From: Heliopora coerulea | Taxonomy: Eukaryota; Cnidaria; Anthozoa; Scleralcyonacea; Helioporidae | Direction of reading: 5' to 3' | NCBI GenBank assembly: GCA_030142905.1 | Contig: JASJOG010000003.1 | Span: forward strand, 4,805,501 to 4,869,500 | DNA length: 64,000 nucleotides | In this document: positions 35,201 to 46,195 of the stretch, piece by piece | Layout of the letters: every line of letters starts with the position of its first letter | Position numbering within the stretch: the stretch's first letter is position 1 | Made by a program: the position numbers and the translations under genes | The notes under the pieces: model-generated | Told to the model about the DNA's origin: nothing | What the model saw: only the letters and a program-made list of their open reading frames with translations | The model's database searches: none

Positions 35201-38200
35201 AGCTTTCTTAGAGATCTGATTAAAAAGCTTTTGACATACTAATTTTAAGTGCTGGCATGGAACACATGTCAATTCTTAATACTTTTTATGATAATGTCTT
35301 CTGCTAAACATAGTGCATTTTCTCCTATTTCTTACAAATTGGATGATATGAACTTGTCCATAAAATTATCAAAATATTGCTCATCCTACACTATTTAGTT
35401 GATAACTTAAGTACGAAACATTATTAGCCAAAAAACCAGTTACGTGTGCAATTTTGAACGTTTTCGTTGAGGTTTTAAGTGAAAGTGATGTGGCTAGTAA
35501 GGGACTTAAAAAAGTCTGCATCGAGAAATCTGAGATGAAAATTAAAAGGAATCATGAAATTCTTGGATTGCTTTAAGCTGGAGTTACCACATGTACATTT
35601 TCAAAAAACATTCACATCGACCTGTTCTGGGAAAAAAAAAAAACAAAAAAAAGAATTTTGCATTAAGGTAAATTGAGTGGAGATTGCAGTCATGATCCTG
35701 GTTCTGGATGGAAACTACCGATCGAAGTGACCGTTTAATTATTAAAACGTCCAAATCAGGCACCCCAACCAAACATTAGCTAGCTGACAAGCTAGAAGCT
35801 CAGACAGGGGTCAAATTTTCCACCAAAACCATAAATCACCTCTTGAAAGAGAGAATTCAAATGGAGAAAAAATCTGAGAAACCATTTGGGAGTGAGAAGA
35901 ATCGTTTACCGCGATTATCATCTGCTCGTGAGCACATTAGTGGGAATATTGATGAATGGGGATGGGTTCTCCTAAATCCCGTTGAGAATTTATGGGCTGA
36001 GTATGACTGATTAACAAAAGACCAAAAGTTGGAAAATGAAAACGAATTTTTTGCAGTAATCAAAAATGGATTACAAACAATCACCAAAGAATACTTGCAT
36101 CAGCTTATTGAAAGCATGCCTCGTTTATGCAAAGCTGTGATCAAATTGAAGAGAGTGCCAGCTAGGTATTGAATGGTACATATACTAGGTATGTACTTGA
36201 GTTACTGCTGTTGCCTGTAGTAGTTTGTAAGTAAACTTTATTGGCGATTGTGCGAACAAATTCGTTAGAGTCAAAATGAAGGACATCAGAGATGTACCAG
36301 GAATTTGTAAACTATAATATAATTAAAAACTGCGTAACGTTTGTGAATTTCAAAAATCGGTTATAAAAATTAAGATTTGACTTGATATTTGAAATTACTT
36401 AGACGCATGCATCCTAAAACGATCATTCTTAACCACGTCTGTTCATCTTGTGATGATTATGTTACGTTAACCATAATTATTTAGGATGGCCACTTTTTTT
36501 TGCTCACCTCCTGTAGTTCTTTGGAAAATTAAGATAGTAAAATCAGAATGTAACGGTTCTTATCCTAGTTATGTTATTTCTCAGTTTCATATTGTATTTC
36601 GAGTTCAGATCTAGTCAGAATACTAATTACATCATACCTGGAATTCAGTAAAGTACCTAATTAATATAAGCAAGACTAATACAAACCAGAGCAAGGATTA
36701 AACATCAATTTGTACCTTGACCGTAAATCTGACAACACAAACAAAAACCTTTTAAATCAGATCGGTAACATTGTTCATGAAATTTTCGAGAGGATTGGTT
36801 ATGGTGCTGTGGTCACAAACATAAGATAATAACTCTGCATGTCTAAAACCAGACAAAACTCAAACAAACACCACAACTTTAATGACATGATCGTCCAACT
36901 GTGGCTTAGGAACTGTTTTCACGGCAGAACACGTTGACGTAAATTCCATTTCAGTTCACAACAACACAAATTGCAGACCACCGTGTGTGTTTCATAACAC
37001 ACTAGCTGATTCTGAGAAGTCGTTCAAAGGCCTTCAATTCGGACTAGACCGAGTTTTGAAGCACTCGGAATTCGTTCCAATCCTTGAAAACCCGGTCTAG
37101 TCCTCATTGTCGGCCTTTAAATATTACTTAAAACACGAAGCGATAGCCGAGTGTTTTACAGTACATCCGATAAAGCACGTACTGCGAGTTGTTAGACGTC
37201 TGTTAAATACCTTATTATTTTTTATACCTTTTTAATACATACGGTATAATCTGAACAGTGCGAAAGGTGGAAAAATTGAAGTCAAAAAATTGTGACAATC
37301 ACTCTTTGGCTTCTTGTATTTTCGTTCATCCAAGCCTGCATTTTATCGAAGGCAATGGGTATGGTCATTTTCGCATGACGTAGACTACGAGAAACGTGCT
37401 CACAAACACCCCACCACAGTCAAAAGATATGCAGAATTCTGAAAATTTAGTCCGGAAAAAAAGACATGCAAACCAGAAATCGGCATTTGCAAATTTAATT
37501 GACTAGGAGCTAGATTTTTCGCAACGCAAAGGACTGTGCTTGATTAGTTCGCCCATACGATTTCAGCACCCCACTCTAAAATATACCCCACCGGGTCAAT
37601 AAAAATCAAGTACGTACCAGCAGCTCCCACAGTTTCCTTGATTCTTTACCGAAGTAACTTTGTGTTCCTTTCTCCTGCAATAAATTCCCACTTTAAAGCA
37701 ATTTCAATCGTTAAACCCCAGTACGATACAACTGTTTTAATGGAGCTTTCACGGATTCGTTTTTATGTACCGTACAGGTAAACCTAAATAACATTTAACT
37801 TGGTAATATATACAAAAAAATTGAGGGTTAGTCACTGAACCTGTACTAACTTTATGTCAACAAATATTACTGTCTGCAACAATACATACCAGTCCCAAGA
37901 TAACTTTGACGGTAAAGTGGGGTTTATCTGACAACAAGAGGATGACCCATCGCGTGTGAATGACGAAGAGTTCTTATTGAATTTGGAAAGATGAGCTAAT
38001 AAACCAAGATTGTAAAAAAAATAACATATAAATTAATTTGTGTAATTGCTATTTTGACCACCATTAAATAATGAAGTATAGCTTTAGAACCATGCTATTA
38101 CGAAATAACATTTTAAAGATCCAATTGCTATACTAGCGAAAAATCTCTATTTATGGAAGTCTAACCAATGAACTCTTCTCTTGTCCAATCTGAGAACTTG

Positions 38201-41200
38201 TTGATGCCATATACAGCCTCCCCATTTACCTCTTGCTCTCGCTTGTTAAGTATGTTTTGTCTTCTGATGCTATCCTACGGAAAAACATACAACGACAAAA
38301 TAAACTCAGCAACAAAGGCAAAACTAAATTTAAAATATTTCTAAGATATTAGACTGAGTGCAGAACAGTTCATTACGGCATATCCTGTCGAAATTCTTAA
38401 ATTGCTGGCTAATTTCCTGACTAAATTTCTTGGGGGAATTTTTTGTCTGATACGTTAATCAGGCATAAGTGAATTCCTGGATTGTTGCTGGTTATAGTTC
38501 ATATATGAGTCAGTTGATGCTTTTTCTTTGAACTTTGGTCAGAGATTGGCCAGGCGGGAAGTGTAGCCTTGTAAGAAATATTAAAGCCCAGCGTAAAATG
38601 CGAGGTAAAAGCAACATAAACTTTTATTCTGACGCTTCGTTGTATACATCACAACATCTTCAGAGATACTATTATTATTAGAAATATGCCTAAGCGTAGA
38701 TACATATTTACAAAATGTCAAGAATTGACTAGTGGAAAAGCAGTTTTAAAAATAACAGTCACAAATGGGAAAGGAAGAAGCCGATGCAGGCGATAAGAAA
38801 CAGAAGTGACAGAAGGAAAGTAAACCAGAAAACAAGAAATACAGAATAAATCAAATAATTTCAAAAGTATAATGTTGGCTGAAAATAAAGCAACGGAAGC
38901 GCTGCTGAAGCAATATTTGCGTTTAAAGACGGTTTGAGTTTGTTTGTCAGTAAGCTTTCGTGTAGGAGGAGTTCGTATTCAAATGAATAGGAAAAAAGTA
39001 TCTTAAAGTCTTCAAAAGCAACAAGATTGTTCGTGTCTTGAAGGGGAGAACGAATGCTTGTGAGAGAAGGATTGGAGCGTTCCTTACCTCACCCTAAATC
39101 TAAATCTAACCCTAACCCTGGCCCTAACCCTAATTAAAGGTAAAATTCCTATGTGTTCTGAGATACGTGTATTCACGTGTCGGCAAGTTTCGCCAACATA
39201 CTAAGCTCCGCAGCTTCGACACGTAAAACAATAAACAACACATGACATCAGAAGCAAGGGAGCTCTGTTTTCAAAAGAAAATAGATGAAAAAGACGAGTG
39301 GAAGATCGGGCAATGAATCTAAGTTCAATATGACGGTAAGCCGAAGAAAGGAGTCTCAGTCTTTAACTAAGAGCGAATTTGGAAGAAATGTTGTACAGTA
39401 AACGGTAATGAGAAATAAATTATGCGTTTGGGGACGGTCGGTATTTTAGGAGACTTAAAAGAAGGACTTTTAAGAAACGAAGGGATGCAATTATCTACAG
39501 TAGCAAATTCTCTGAATAGCCACTTCTTCAATATTAAAGCAACGATTTAGTAATAAGAAAAAGGAATAAACAGGCAAAAAGTACGCCCAAAATGACCAAA
39601 GGGGCGGATGTCGACTAGCAGAAGACACAGCTGGCTAAGGCTTAGTGGAGATAAAGCAGAAACAGAAGGCCTGATCATCGCTGCACAAAATCAAAGTCTT
39701 GTCGCTATATCCTACCACCATTGCATCATCAAAGATGGCACAAATCCACTTTCCAGAATCTGCGGGAAATAAGAGGAAACCATTGACCACATCGTTTCTG
39801 GTTGCCCACAAATAGCAAAAACCGAGTACATCGACCGTCAGAATAATGTAGTGGCATACCTACACTGGAAGATTTGTAGGTGCCACAATTTGAAAACTAG
39901 TGACAAATGGTATGACCATGAGTCGACAACCGTAATTGAGAGCGATGAAGTCACCATCCTCTGGGACTTGCTCATTCACACTGATAGAGAAATAAATGCT
40001 AATAGACCTGACATCGTGATCAAGGACAAATGAGAAAGGAGATGCAAGATCATCGATGTAGCAAGATCATTGATGTAGCAAGATCATTGATGTAGCAATA
40101 TCGTCTGACAATAACATCTCTATGAAAGTAGCAGAGAAGTTATCTACACAGGAAGATCTTGAAATTGAAGTCAGCAACTGAAGATGTGGGATATGAAGAT
40201 TGATACAACACCTGTGGCAGGGGTGGCGCCAGGAATTCCCCGACGCAGGAGATAAGGTCCCCGACAGGGGGGCTAAGGTTTAAGTGCAGGAAAATGCATT
40301 AATTTTTTTGGAAATAAATGCATTTGCACGGATAAATGAACAATTTGTTTTCGTACCGACTACAGTAAGACATATTATATTAACGTATTATGTAAATAGC
40401 AATAGGCAGATTTTTAATCTCATCTTTGGCCTTGTTGATAACCGTCGTTTCCGTTCGCCCTTTCTTACTACGGAATTAAACTTTAGAGTTTAGAACGTAC
40501 CAGTTATAACGGTATCGTAGCCACAAAGTGAAGTCTGAAGTCGCGTTTGAATAGTCCGTAGTATTCTAAACTCGCAAAGCCATAAAACAATAAAGGTAAT
40601 AGCGATAATTATGGCTTTAGGCCAGCTTCCCCGGCCACATCAGTGTCGGTTTGCTTTTTCGTTCGTTTTCACATTATTCCCCCCGATTTTCCCGTAAAAA
40701 TTCTTCCCCGCTTTTATTATTCACATTTAAGGCAGATAATTCGTTCTTCCTTTTACCAGTTTGAGAAAACAAACAAAAATGTTTAAAGTTTCCCCCACGC
40801 ATGTCGTTCCCCGACGAATTGTTCAATTTTCCCCGATGGGGGGGTGCTAAGGTTCCCTGACAGGGGGGCTGTAGTCCCCTCTGCCCCCTCTGGCGCCACC
40901 CCTGACCTGTGGTGATCAGAACTTTAGGACTTGTGAAAAAAGTACTAGAAAGATACACCAACAATATCTCAAGCAACATCAACATCTTCAAAATCCAGAT
41001 CCAAATCTTAGTAGCAGTGCTGGAGGCACAGGAACCAAAAGCTTGAGAGATGAATATAAAGAAACCAAGGCTAGAGTCGCCTGTTTGGCAATGTCCGACA
41101 GTAGTGATTGACCGATCGTGCCACAATCGGAAATTACCGATTACCGATTGTTCCAAGTCATAATCGGTCCGATTCCGATTCCGATTATCAAAGCGAGTCC

Positions 41201-44200
41201 AATGACGTCATTCATTCTGCACGCAAACCTGGCGTAAACAACTTTAAATGGCTTCCTTGGCCAAAAACTCGTAAGAAAACACAATTCCTTCACATGGTAA
41301 AATAATTTTTAACCCACTGCTAAGTTAGTAGCTTTGTATAAGAGACTTGCACACGCTTCAACTTGTTAGTAGAGAAGAAATAGCAAAATACTTTTAACAG
41401 GTTTTTTTTTTTAAAAAAGTAATTTTCTGGCCAGACTCGCTGACGCCTTGTCATCTGGCGCGACACTAGCAATCAATAACAACAGCACAGCTAGAGCATT
41501 CAGTGTTCCAGTGCTAGCCGGCGTGCAACTTGCAGACGTTTTGAAAAGACTTGGATAAAGCAAACAACAAATCTTTATTTCCGGTTGTGTTGAGCAGTGA
41601 AGGAAATATTTCCTACTCACGCAATAGTAATGTCGTAAATACCAATTTGTATTTATTTAAAAGAAAGCCATTCATCTAGAAATCTGTCGAAGAATTTTCA
41701 GTAGACATCTGAAGGTTGCTCAAGCCGAACTGACGATCAACATCCGATTATTTTTGTAATTTTATCTATTTCACATTGCATTATAAGATTGTGTAAGTGA
41801 CAGACTGGTGATAGACAAATACACGCGCGCATCTCGCTGCTGACCGTAGAAGAAACTGATGAAAACGATGCCAATTTGGCAACTTCTGAAGAGTTGTTTT
41901 ATTTCCATATTAATCGGTTATAATTAATCGGGAAATACAGGAACTTTAACCGATTCCGATTGTCTACCGATAACGCAATAATCGGTCCGATTCCGATTCC
42001 GATTCTCGGTCAATCACTATCCGACAGCAAATGGATGAGGGTGGCATGAGCAAGGGAAGTAGCCAATGAATATTGTTCAATTAGGAGGGAGGCAGAGGGA
42101 GTAATGGAGGAAATTGGTGAGACTCTTGTTCTCAGAGAAGATGAAATTAAGTTAAATGGAAACAACTACATGGTACATGGAAAGAGGTTTAGAACAAATT
42201 GAAAGGAATACTTAAGACGAAATGTGAAAAAGACTTATCAAGCAATTTAAAAAGAAAGAAAATAATGAAGAGTGAGGTGTATAAGAGGTTAGATGAGAGA
42301 TCTCATCAGTGGCTGGAATGTAATTTGGATCTGAAAAAGAAAGCTGGAGTGATAAAATTACAACAACAAATGGTAGAGACCAGAGGATGGAGGAAGTTAA
42401 AGGGGTGACAGAATTGAAAGTGATCTTTGCAGGCATTGCAACTCATGCAAAGAAACTGATGACTGTACTGTATATCTTGGCCAGATGCAATGTATTACAG
42501 TAGTTGGAGATGAATATTTTGAAAGGCACAACAACACATTCAAGCTAATTGCTGTATAATGGGCTTAACAAGAAAGAATACTTAACAAAGGAATGGTTTC
42601 ATAGGAGACCAAGAAGAAAAGGGGAGCTTCACTTGAGAATGAACTAAAACTAAGCCAGAAATGATGGCCGACACCATCAGGAAGGCACCAAGGGTTCAGA
42701 GAAAATTTACATTAAATTGAACTTATTGTTAGGTATAACATAAGTATTATAATAATTTTTTCTGAAGCATTTATTCAATGCTTTATGATTTAACAAACAC
42801 TTGTACTGTATCTCCTTGGTTGATAGCTCAACACTTCCAAACTCACATACTAGTAGTAGTAGTAGTAGTTCTCTATGAATACTTGTATATTTTGTTAAAA
42901 ACACCTATGCACTTAGGTAACTTTTAGGCTGAGTAGTTATAGACACAAATGTCCTCAAATCATCTTTATAATGAAGTGAACATCAATCCTCTAATGACAC
43001 ATCCAGACTATGGGAGTTTTTCAAGCAATGTCTATAGCAGCACTGTGCATAACCAAAAGCAATTCACCTCATGCCTTTTAATAAACTTAATTACAACCTG
43101 TATAACAAGTATGTTCATAAAAAACATAGTCATAAAACAAAGATTTTGCCGTGGTGACAAATTTCAGTATCACCTTGAAAAATGTAGTAACTATGGTGAA
43201 CAATTATACAAGACAGTTCTGAAAAGAACTATAAGGAATCCACACAGAGTGTGACAATAAATACTAAAAAGAAGCACAAGTATTTATTGGCTCACAATGT
43301 ACGGGTTCCTACAGTTCTTTTCAGAACTGCTTAATACAACCATTCACCATGGTTAATATGTTCTTCAAAGTGATGCTGAAAAAACATAGTCATTCAAGTA
43401 GGATGCTAGGACAATTTTAAGCCTCACAGTTAAAGGGGTGGGTATGTTCATTATGGCCTTTTACAGATATGAGGAATACTATAAAGCATTTCTCTCAGCA
43501 CATTTCAAACCTGATTTTCTAATTTATGTATCTATTAACTATGGCAACCAGAAATTTGAAATCTGTTAATTACTGCACATACTTAGCCATTACATCATCC
43601 TTCATTTCTTGTGATACACAGTTTCAAAAAATAACAATGGAACTAAGTTAGGAGTGAATGTTTTTTAAGATAAGGTGTAGAAAATTTTGCAAAATTTAAC
43701 AAGACAGTCCCAGACTTTTGCTGGATGGGTTGAAATTGATATAATTAATAAATAAAACAAACATGCATTACAGTTTGCCATTAAACCTACAAAATATGGT
43801 GGGAATCAGTTTAACCCTCCGCTGTCTGAAACGCCTCTTCTTGTCGAGATGAGTCATCTGACATTAGCCAGAGTAAAATTAAAAAGTTGGGTGCGGACCA
43901 GAAAGAGTTAAACAAAAATGTCTCTGCATAAATGGGCCTAATTTATACTTTTGCATTTTGATCAAAATGAGAACTGATATTTTTCATCAATTGAATTAAT
44001 ACGTCAATCTAAATATTGTGGAAGCATTGAAATAAATTTGTAGGGCTTCCAATAGCCAAGTAACAGTTATGGGTTAACGATTTCAGTTTACAATGGTTGC
44101 ATGCAGTAGAACTACTGCAGTTTGGCAAAATATTTCTGTATGATAGGCAGTCTTATACTTGGCCGAAGAAAAAGAAATGATTACAACATTTTCCTACCGT

Positions 44201-44410
44201 AAATACGCTCAGTCTATATTGATATTCCAGGGGGTCGTTGATGTAGGATCGATTGTAGTTCAAAACGAATTTCTTAAACTGATACAAAATTTTGTCCTTA
44301 GCTGGCTTCACACTGTCGTCTGTGGTTTCAACAGTTTGGTGAACTGAAGACGTGAGAAATTTTATAAACAGTATGAAAAATACAGCTCCTTTTTTAAAGC
44401 ACTTTCCCAT
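29122..44410 (-). CDS. Secreted papain-family cysteine protease (C1A), 9 exons found, 3' end missing
   Basis: Endopeptidase of the cathepsin L/F-like group, made as an inactive precursor for the secretory or lysosomal route. Joined minus-strand exons (213, 109, 106, 57, 175, 86, 98, 75, 93 nt) stay in frame for 337 codons. Order: signal peptide (residues 1 to ~24, AVFFILFIKFL core), I29 inhibitor prodomain with E-R-F spacing and GINKFSD (GxNxFxD), then peptidase C1 with oxyanion Q155, catalytic C161 (NCGSCW), the GCEGG loop, H296 (NHAV) and N316 (RNSWG). All catalytic residues are present. The last ~15-25 residues after NICG were not found. Introns carry a RLE-LINE, a Tc1-like element and two hATs. 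The exact cathepsin type cannot be assigned by eye. Confidence 0.92.
29284..29358 (-). CDS. Protease exon 8: catalytic histidine
   Basis: 75 nt: GGIIQHHCTDTVINHAVIVE then GYDMT. H296 in NHAV is the catalytic base. Donor GTAATG; followed by a 69-nt intron that lacks an in-frame stop. Confidence 0.93.
30066..30208. repeat. Hairpin MITE of about 143 bp
   Basis: Ends TACCATGACA and TGTCATGGTA; inner GC-rich arms GCCTCGGGAGGTTTG and CAAACCTCCCTCGGC also pair. No ORF. Lies in protease intron 7, about 50 bp from exon 7. Confidence 0.7.
30254..30351 (-). CDS. Protease exon 7
   Basis: Residues 249-281 plus one base: DFKKKENELASYVYNNG and SVGVGVNAVMWHDYV, the GPVSVAIDA-like strand. Acceptor TTTACAG, donor GTATGA. 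Confidence 0.94.
30657..30742 (-). CDS. Protease exon 6
   Basis: Residues 221-248 plus two bases: GKKEKYFLLPASEYPYEERE then SSCAYSDI. The YPY motif and the following Cys match the family. An alternative acceptor 36 nt inside the exon (CTTCAG before AATACC) would change phase and is less likely. Confidence 0.88.
31750..33216 (+). pseudogene. Non-LTR retrotransposon 3' half (RT end plus restriction-like endonuclease)
   Basis: Broken frames give RT-domain end sequence (GVDKRAILVMQRGKITLT, GINTWTISLLRYPASFLEWT) and a CCHC-like knuckle (CRMSRNKAETVNHLL). Then come PD-type endonuclease residues NRPDIVV and IDVSSSGDSKV and the terminal LQKTVLLGSASIFRRTL. This fits R2/R4/NeSL-type LINEs with a C-terminal restriction-like endonuclease. 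A GATAAT microsatellite at 33150-33216 is a plausible 3' tail. Several frameshifts; inactive. Protease intron 5. Confidence 0.8.
34217..34391 (-). CDS. Protease exon 5
   Basis: Residues 163-220: AFAATGVVETHWAIAKN, LSVQELVSCSEHAGCEGG, LDWLATAQYSSG. QELVSC and GC.GG are family signatures that place the disulfides. Acceptor TCCAG, donor GTAAGT. Confidence 0.95.
35098..36513 (+). mobile_element. Tc1/mariner-type element with decayed transposase
   Basis: Flanked by TA; both ends read CAGG.GGTG.GCAAAAAAA continuing into AGTGGCCATC (~31-bp TIR). Transposase remnants occur in broken plus-strand frames: NPVENLWAEYD (third catalytic acidic position), NEFFAVIKNGLQTITKEYL, LIESMPRLCKAVIK and a terminal RVPARY. 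Stops and A-runs disrupt the rest; inactive. Protease intron 4. Confidence 0.88.
36985..37165. repeat. Imperfect hairpin repeat (MITE-like)
   Basis: AAAGGCCTTCAATTCGGACT and ACTAGACCGAGTTTTGAAG pair with CCTTGAAAACCCGGTCTAGT and GTCGGCCTTT; flanks ACACACTAGCT and AGCGATAGCCGAGTGT pair weakly. Confidence 0.5.
37618..37674 (-). CDS. Protease exon 4: catalytic cysteine
   Basis: 57 nt coding RKEHKVTSVKNQGNCGSC with the Trp codon split TG|G. Supplies oxyanion Q155 and nucleophile C161. Acceptor TTGCAG, donor GTACGT. Confidence 0.95.
37890..37995 (-). CDS. Protease exon 3: propeptide to mature junction
   Basis: Residues 108-142 plus two bases: AHLSKFNKNSSSFTRDG, then SSSCCQINPTLPSKLSWDW, the usual LP..xDW start of the mature enzyme. 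The paired CC is unusual at this site. Acceptor ATTAG, donor GTATGT. Confidence 0.9.
38166..38274 (-). CDS. Protease exon 2: I29 prodomain
   Basis: Residues 72-107 plus one base: DSIRRQNILNKREQEV and AVYGINKFSDWTREEFI, with the GxNxFxD motif that inhibits the protease and controls low-pH processing. Acceptor CCGTAG, donor GTTAGA. Confidence 0.93.
38549..39070 (-). mobile_element. Penelope-like family C, 3' copy 1
   Basis: Minus strand reads FEDFKILFSYSFEYELLLHE followed by SLLTNKLKPSLN near 38940-39060, the C-terminal tail of the family's GIY-YIG protein. A degenerate hammerhead (CTGAAGA..GAAGCGTC, 38628-38662) and the family 3' block (GGGCTTTAA... to CCCGCCTGG) follow. 5'-truncated. Protease intron 1. 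Confidence 0.7.
39086..39136 (-). repeat. Telomere-like CCCTAA tract
   Basis: AACCCTAACCCTGGCCCTAA plus neighbouring units; TTAGGG on the minus strand. Abuts the truncated end of the Penelope-like copy. Confidence 0.7.
39595..41040 (+). pseudogene. Second RLE-LINE 3' fragment, split by a hAT insertion
   Basis: Same type as 31750-33216: VVAYLHWKICRCHNLKTSDK then WYDHESTTVIESDEVTILWD, and NRPDIVIKDK then IIDVA, with stops at 40031 and elsewhere. The coding sense continues beyond the hAT at 40913 with VIRTLGLVKKVLERYTNNI, the element's C-terminal region. Confidence 0.8.
40218..40904. mobile_element. Non-autonomous hAT element, 687 bp
   Basis: Perfect 15-bp TIR CAGGGGTGGCGCCAG and exact 8-bp target duplication ACCTGTGG (40210-40217 and 40905-40912). 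GGGG/CCCC-rich subterminal blocks; no transposase. Inserted into the RLE-LINE copy, so it is younger than that LINE. Confidence 0.95.
41102..42019. mobile_element. Non-autonomous hAT element, 918 bp
   Basis: TIR TAGTGATTGACCGA (14 bp) with target duplication TCCGACAG at 41094-41101 and 42020-42027. Both subterminal regions are packed with CCGATTCCGATT and AATCGGT words, likely transposase-binding repeats. No transposase gene. Confidence 0.93.
42020..42200 (+). pseudogene. Remnant coding sequence interrupted by the hAT at 41102
   Basis: Reading across the hAT at its target duplication, the plus strand is open from about 40955 to 42204 except for one TGA at 42047. It contains ETKARVACLAMSDSK then WMRVA and AREVANEYCSIRREAEG, ending near GKRFRTN. 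I do not recognise the product; probably part of another retroelement. Confidence 0.4.
42060..43800. other. CpG-poor segment in protease intron 1
   Basis: About four CG dinucleotides in 1.7 kb, compared with normal density on both sides. No exon recognised. Confidence 0.55.
43811..43911. repeat. TTAA-ended MITE, copy 1 (101 bp)
   Basis: Bounded by TTAA, with inverted ends TTAACCCTCCGCTGTCTG and CGGACCAGAAAGAGTTAA. Interior shares CTCTTCTTG.CGAG and AGCCAGAGTAAAA with 58243-58342. TTAA ends suggest piggyBac-type mobilisation. Confidence 0.7.
44198..44410 (-). CDS. Protease exon 1: signal peptide and start of I29 prodomain
   Basis: Residues 1-71 from ATG at 44408-44410 (MGKCFKKGAVFFILFIKF). 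Ends YQYRLSVFT at donor GTAGGA, phase 0. The prodomain helix begins near residue 42 (KILYQFKKFVLNYNRSY). The in-frame TTG 9 nt upstream is not a likely start. Confidence 0.9.
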
Positions 44411-45109
44411 TATAAGCAAATAAAAGCGAAATGAGTTATAACGTAGCTTGGCTGGTCATATTTTCTGACATTTCCTGTCTTAGTGACCATACTGAGTGTA
44501 CCGGATATGAAGCCCTGGTAAGTCGGTTACAAATCCGGCGGAATTATTCGTCGCCTTCTATCACAAAGGACAGCAGCGTGTTTTATTTGATATCAACATA
44601 CCGACCAACACCGAAACGTTTGTCGAAAAAAAGAGGCAGTAGCCGAGATTTCTCTTCCAAAATATAAGGTGTTTTGATATCAGATGAAACGCTGATGAGA
44701 AATGTTAAACTGAGTACCAGTAGCGTCTCGAAGGAATCAATATCTGATGAACACACCATTTTATTTCTAAGGAGTAGGCAATTAATATTTCTGGGCAAGA
44801 ATTTTGTGACATTATATATTCTGCCAGAAATTTTTAGTTCGACGCTCTCATGTGTGTCAGATATTATATTATCTTTCGGCTCAAGTTCCGCTGGGTATAA
44901 CAGATATGTGGTTGAAGGCCGATTTCCAAGGTGTGTAAAAAGTCGTGCGGGCAATGTCGTTCTTCGAGTCGATTGGCTAATATTGCCTGACGCAAAACGT
45001 CGAGCAAAAAAGGCTACTTCAAGTCAACTTTTTCACTATAGGATTGTCATCCGTGCGAAATTTTACACCCACTGGAAATCAGCCTTGATTTTTGGTCAGC
45101 TGTATACAT

Positions 45110-45364
45110 TGGCGTAGCTACCGGCAGGGTCTGGGGGTCCCGCCCCCCTAAAAACTTACTGGGCCAGCCCAAAAGGCTACCCTGACTTTTAGAAAATTGT
45201 GGTCATTAACCTCTATAAAGCTGGACATTTTCGCAATTGTTTGAGTACAAGATGACATAATTGAGTGTTTGAGAGGCACTACCTATCTACACTAGATGTT
45301 GCCCCCCACAATAGGGCCCCTCAAAACACCCCCACTACAACTGTCCTAGTTAGGCCACTGGCAG
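45110..45364. repeat. hAT-like remnant
   Basis: Starts TTGGCGTAGCTACCGGCAGG and ends TAGGCCACTGGCAG, with a G/C-rich interior (GGGGGTCCCGCCCCCC). Similar to the ends of the element at 50932, but no target duplication found. Confidence 0.4.
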
Positions 45365-45835
45365 TATAAAATTTCCCTGTACAGTCTTTTCCATTTTTTC
45401 TTGGAATCTCAATTCATTGTTGAATAACCTTGTCTGTTGTGTTTCCATGTCGGCGTGTATCCTGAAAATTACAATTTGTTTTGATGATGTTCAAAAAAAA
45501 CAGTTTGTTAGTATTGAGTGAAGCCATATCTGTCCGCATGATCATCATAAATTGCATGAGACAAATTCATTCGAAATATAAATGTGTAAATCGCACTCTG
45601 TTACCAAGTATGGGCAATCTTATCGTCAGCATGACTCTTCGACAAGTTTTCCTTGACAGCCGTAGCCGCGAAAACGTTTCCTCATTCAAAATGAAGCCAT
45701 TTAAGTTTTTTTAAATGTACAAATTTTACCGAGGAAAACTTTGCTAATTTGTCCCGTGTAAAGGAGCAAATAGCACTTCCCAAGATAAACATGTCAAGGA
45801 AAACTTGGTCGTACGTATGGAGCATCAAAGCCGAT

Positions 45836-46195
45836 ATAAGAATTAAAGCCCAGCATATTAATCGGAGAAAAGTCATGGAACACGGGTAAAGGAAATGTGA
45901 TATTTATTACATCTAACGTTTAGTCGCTATACTTGCAACATCTTCAGAGAACTATTTACAGAAGTCAAAGTGAGCTGAATAAATAATTCGAAATAAGGTA
46001 ATAATTAGTTATATTACTTATTACCTTGTTTGTAATTATATATTAAGCTTACTTTGACTTCTGTAAATAGTTCTCTGAAGATGTTGCTAGTGTAGCAACG
46101 AAACGTTAGATGAAATAAATATTATATTTCTTTTATCCGTATTTCATGGCTTTTCTCTGAGTAATATGCTGGGCTTTAACGTTTTCCGCCTGGTG
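45836..46195. mobile_element. Foldback of Penelope family C 3' ends with opposing hammerhead motifs
   Basis: Arms 45836-45990 and 46040-46195 are close reverse complements (TTAAAGCCCAGCATATTA at both ends). The plus-strand arm carries a consensus-like core CTGAAGA, stem II GTTGCT/AGCAAC, GAAACGTTAGA (46075-46110). The minus-strand arm has TAAAC in place of GAAAC and is probably dead. Confidence 0.8.
46070..46116 (+). ncRNA. Hammerhead ribozyme-like motif
   Basis: CTGAAGA (CUGANGA), a 6-bp stem II with loop AGTGT, GAAA, palindromic ACGT, then U-17 and cleavage before AGA. TCT ahead of the core pairs with AGA to start stem I. Stem III would need a dimer, as in known retroelement hammerheads. 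Confidence 0.65.

Noticed and set aside
44408..44419. Upstream TTG as protease start
   Set aside because: ATG at 44408-44410 opens a normal signal peptide; animal genes rarely start at TTG.
44583..45117. Overlapping 123- and 147-residue open frames on both strands
   Set aside because: No recognisable domain, no splice or start context to choose between them, and a TE-like remnant overlaps the end. Not called as genes.
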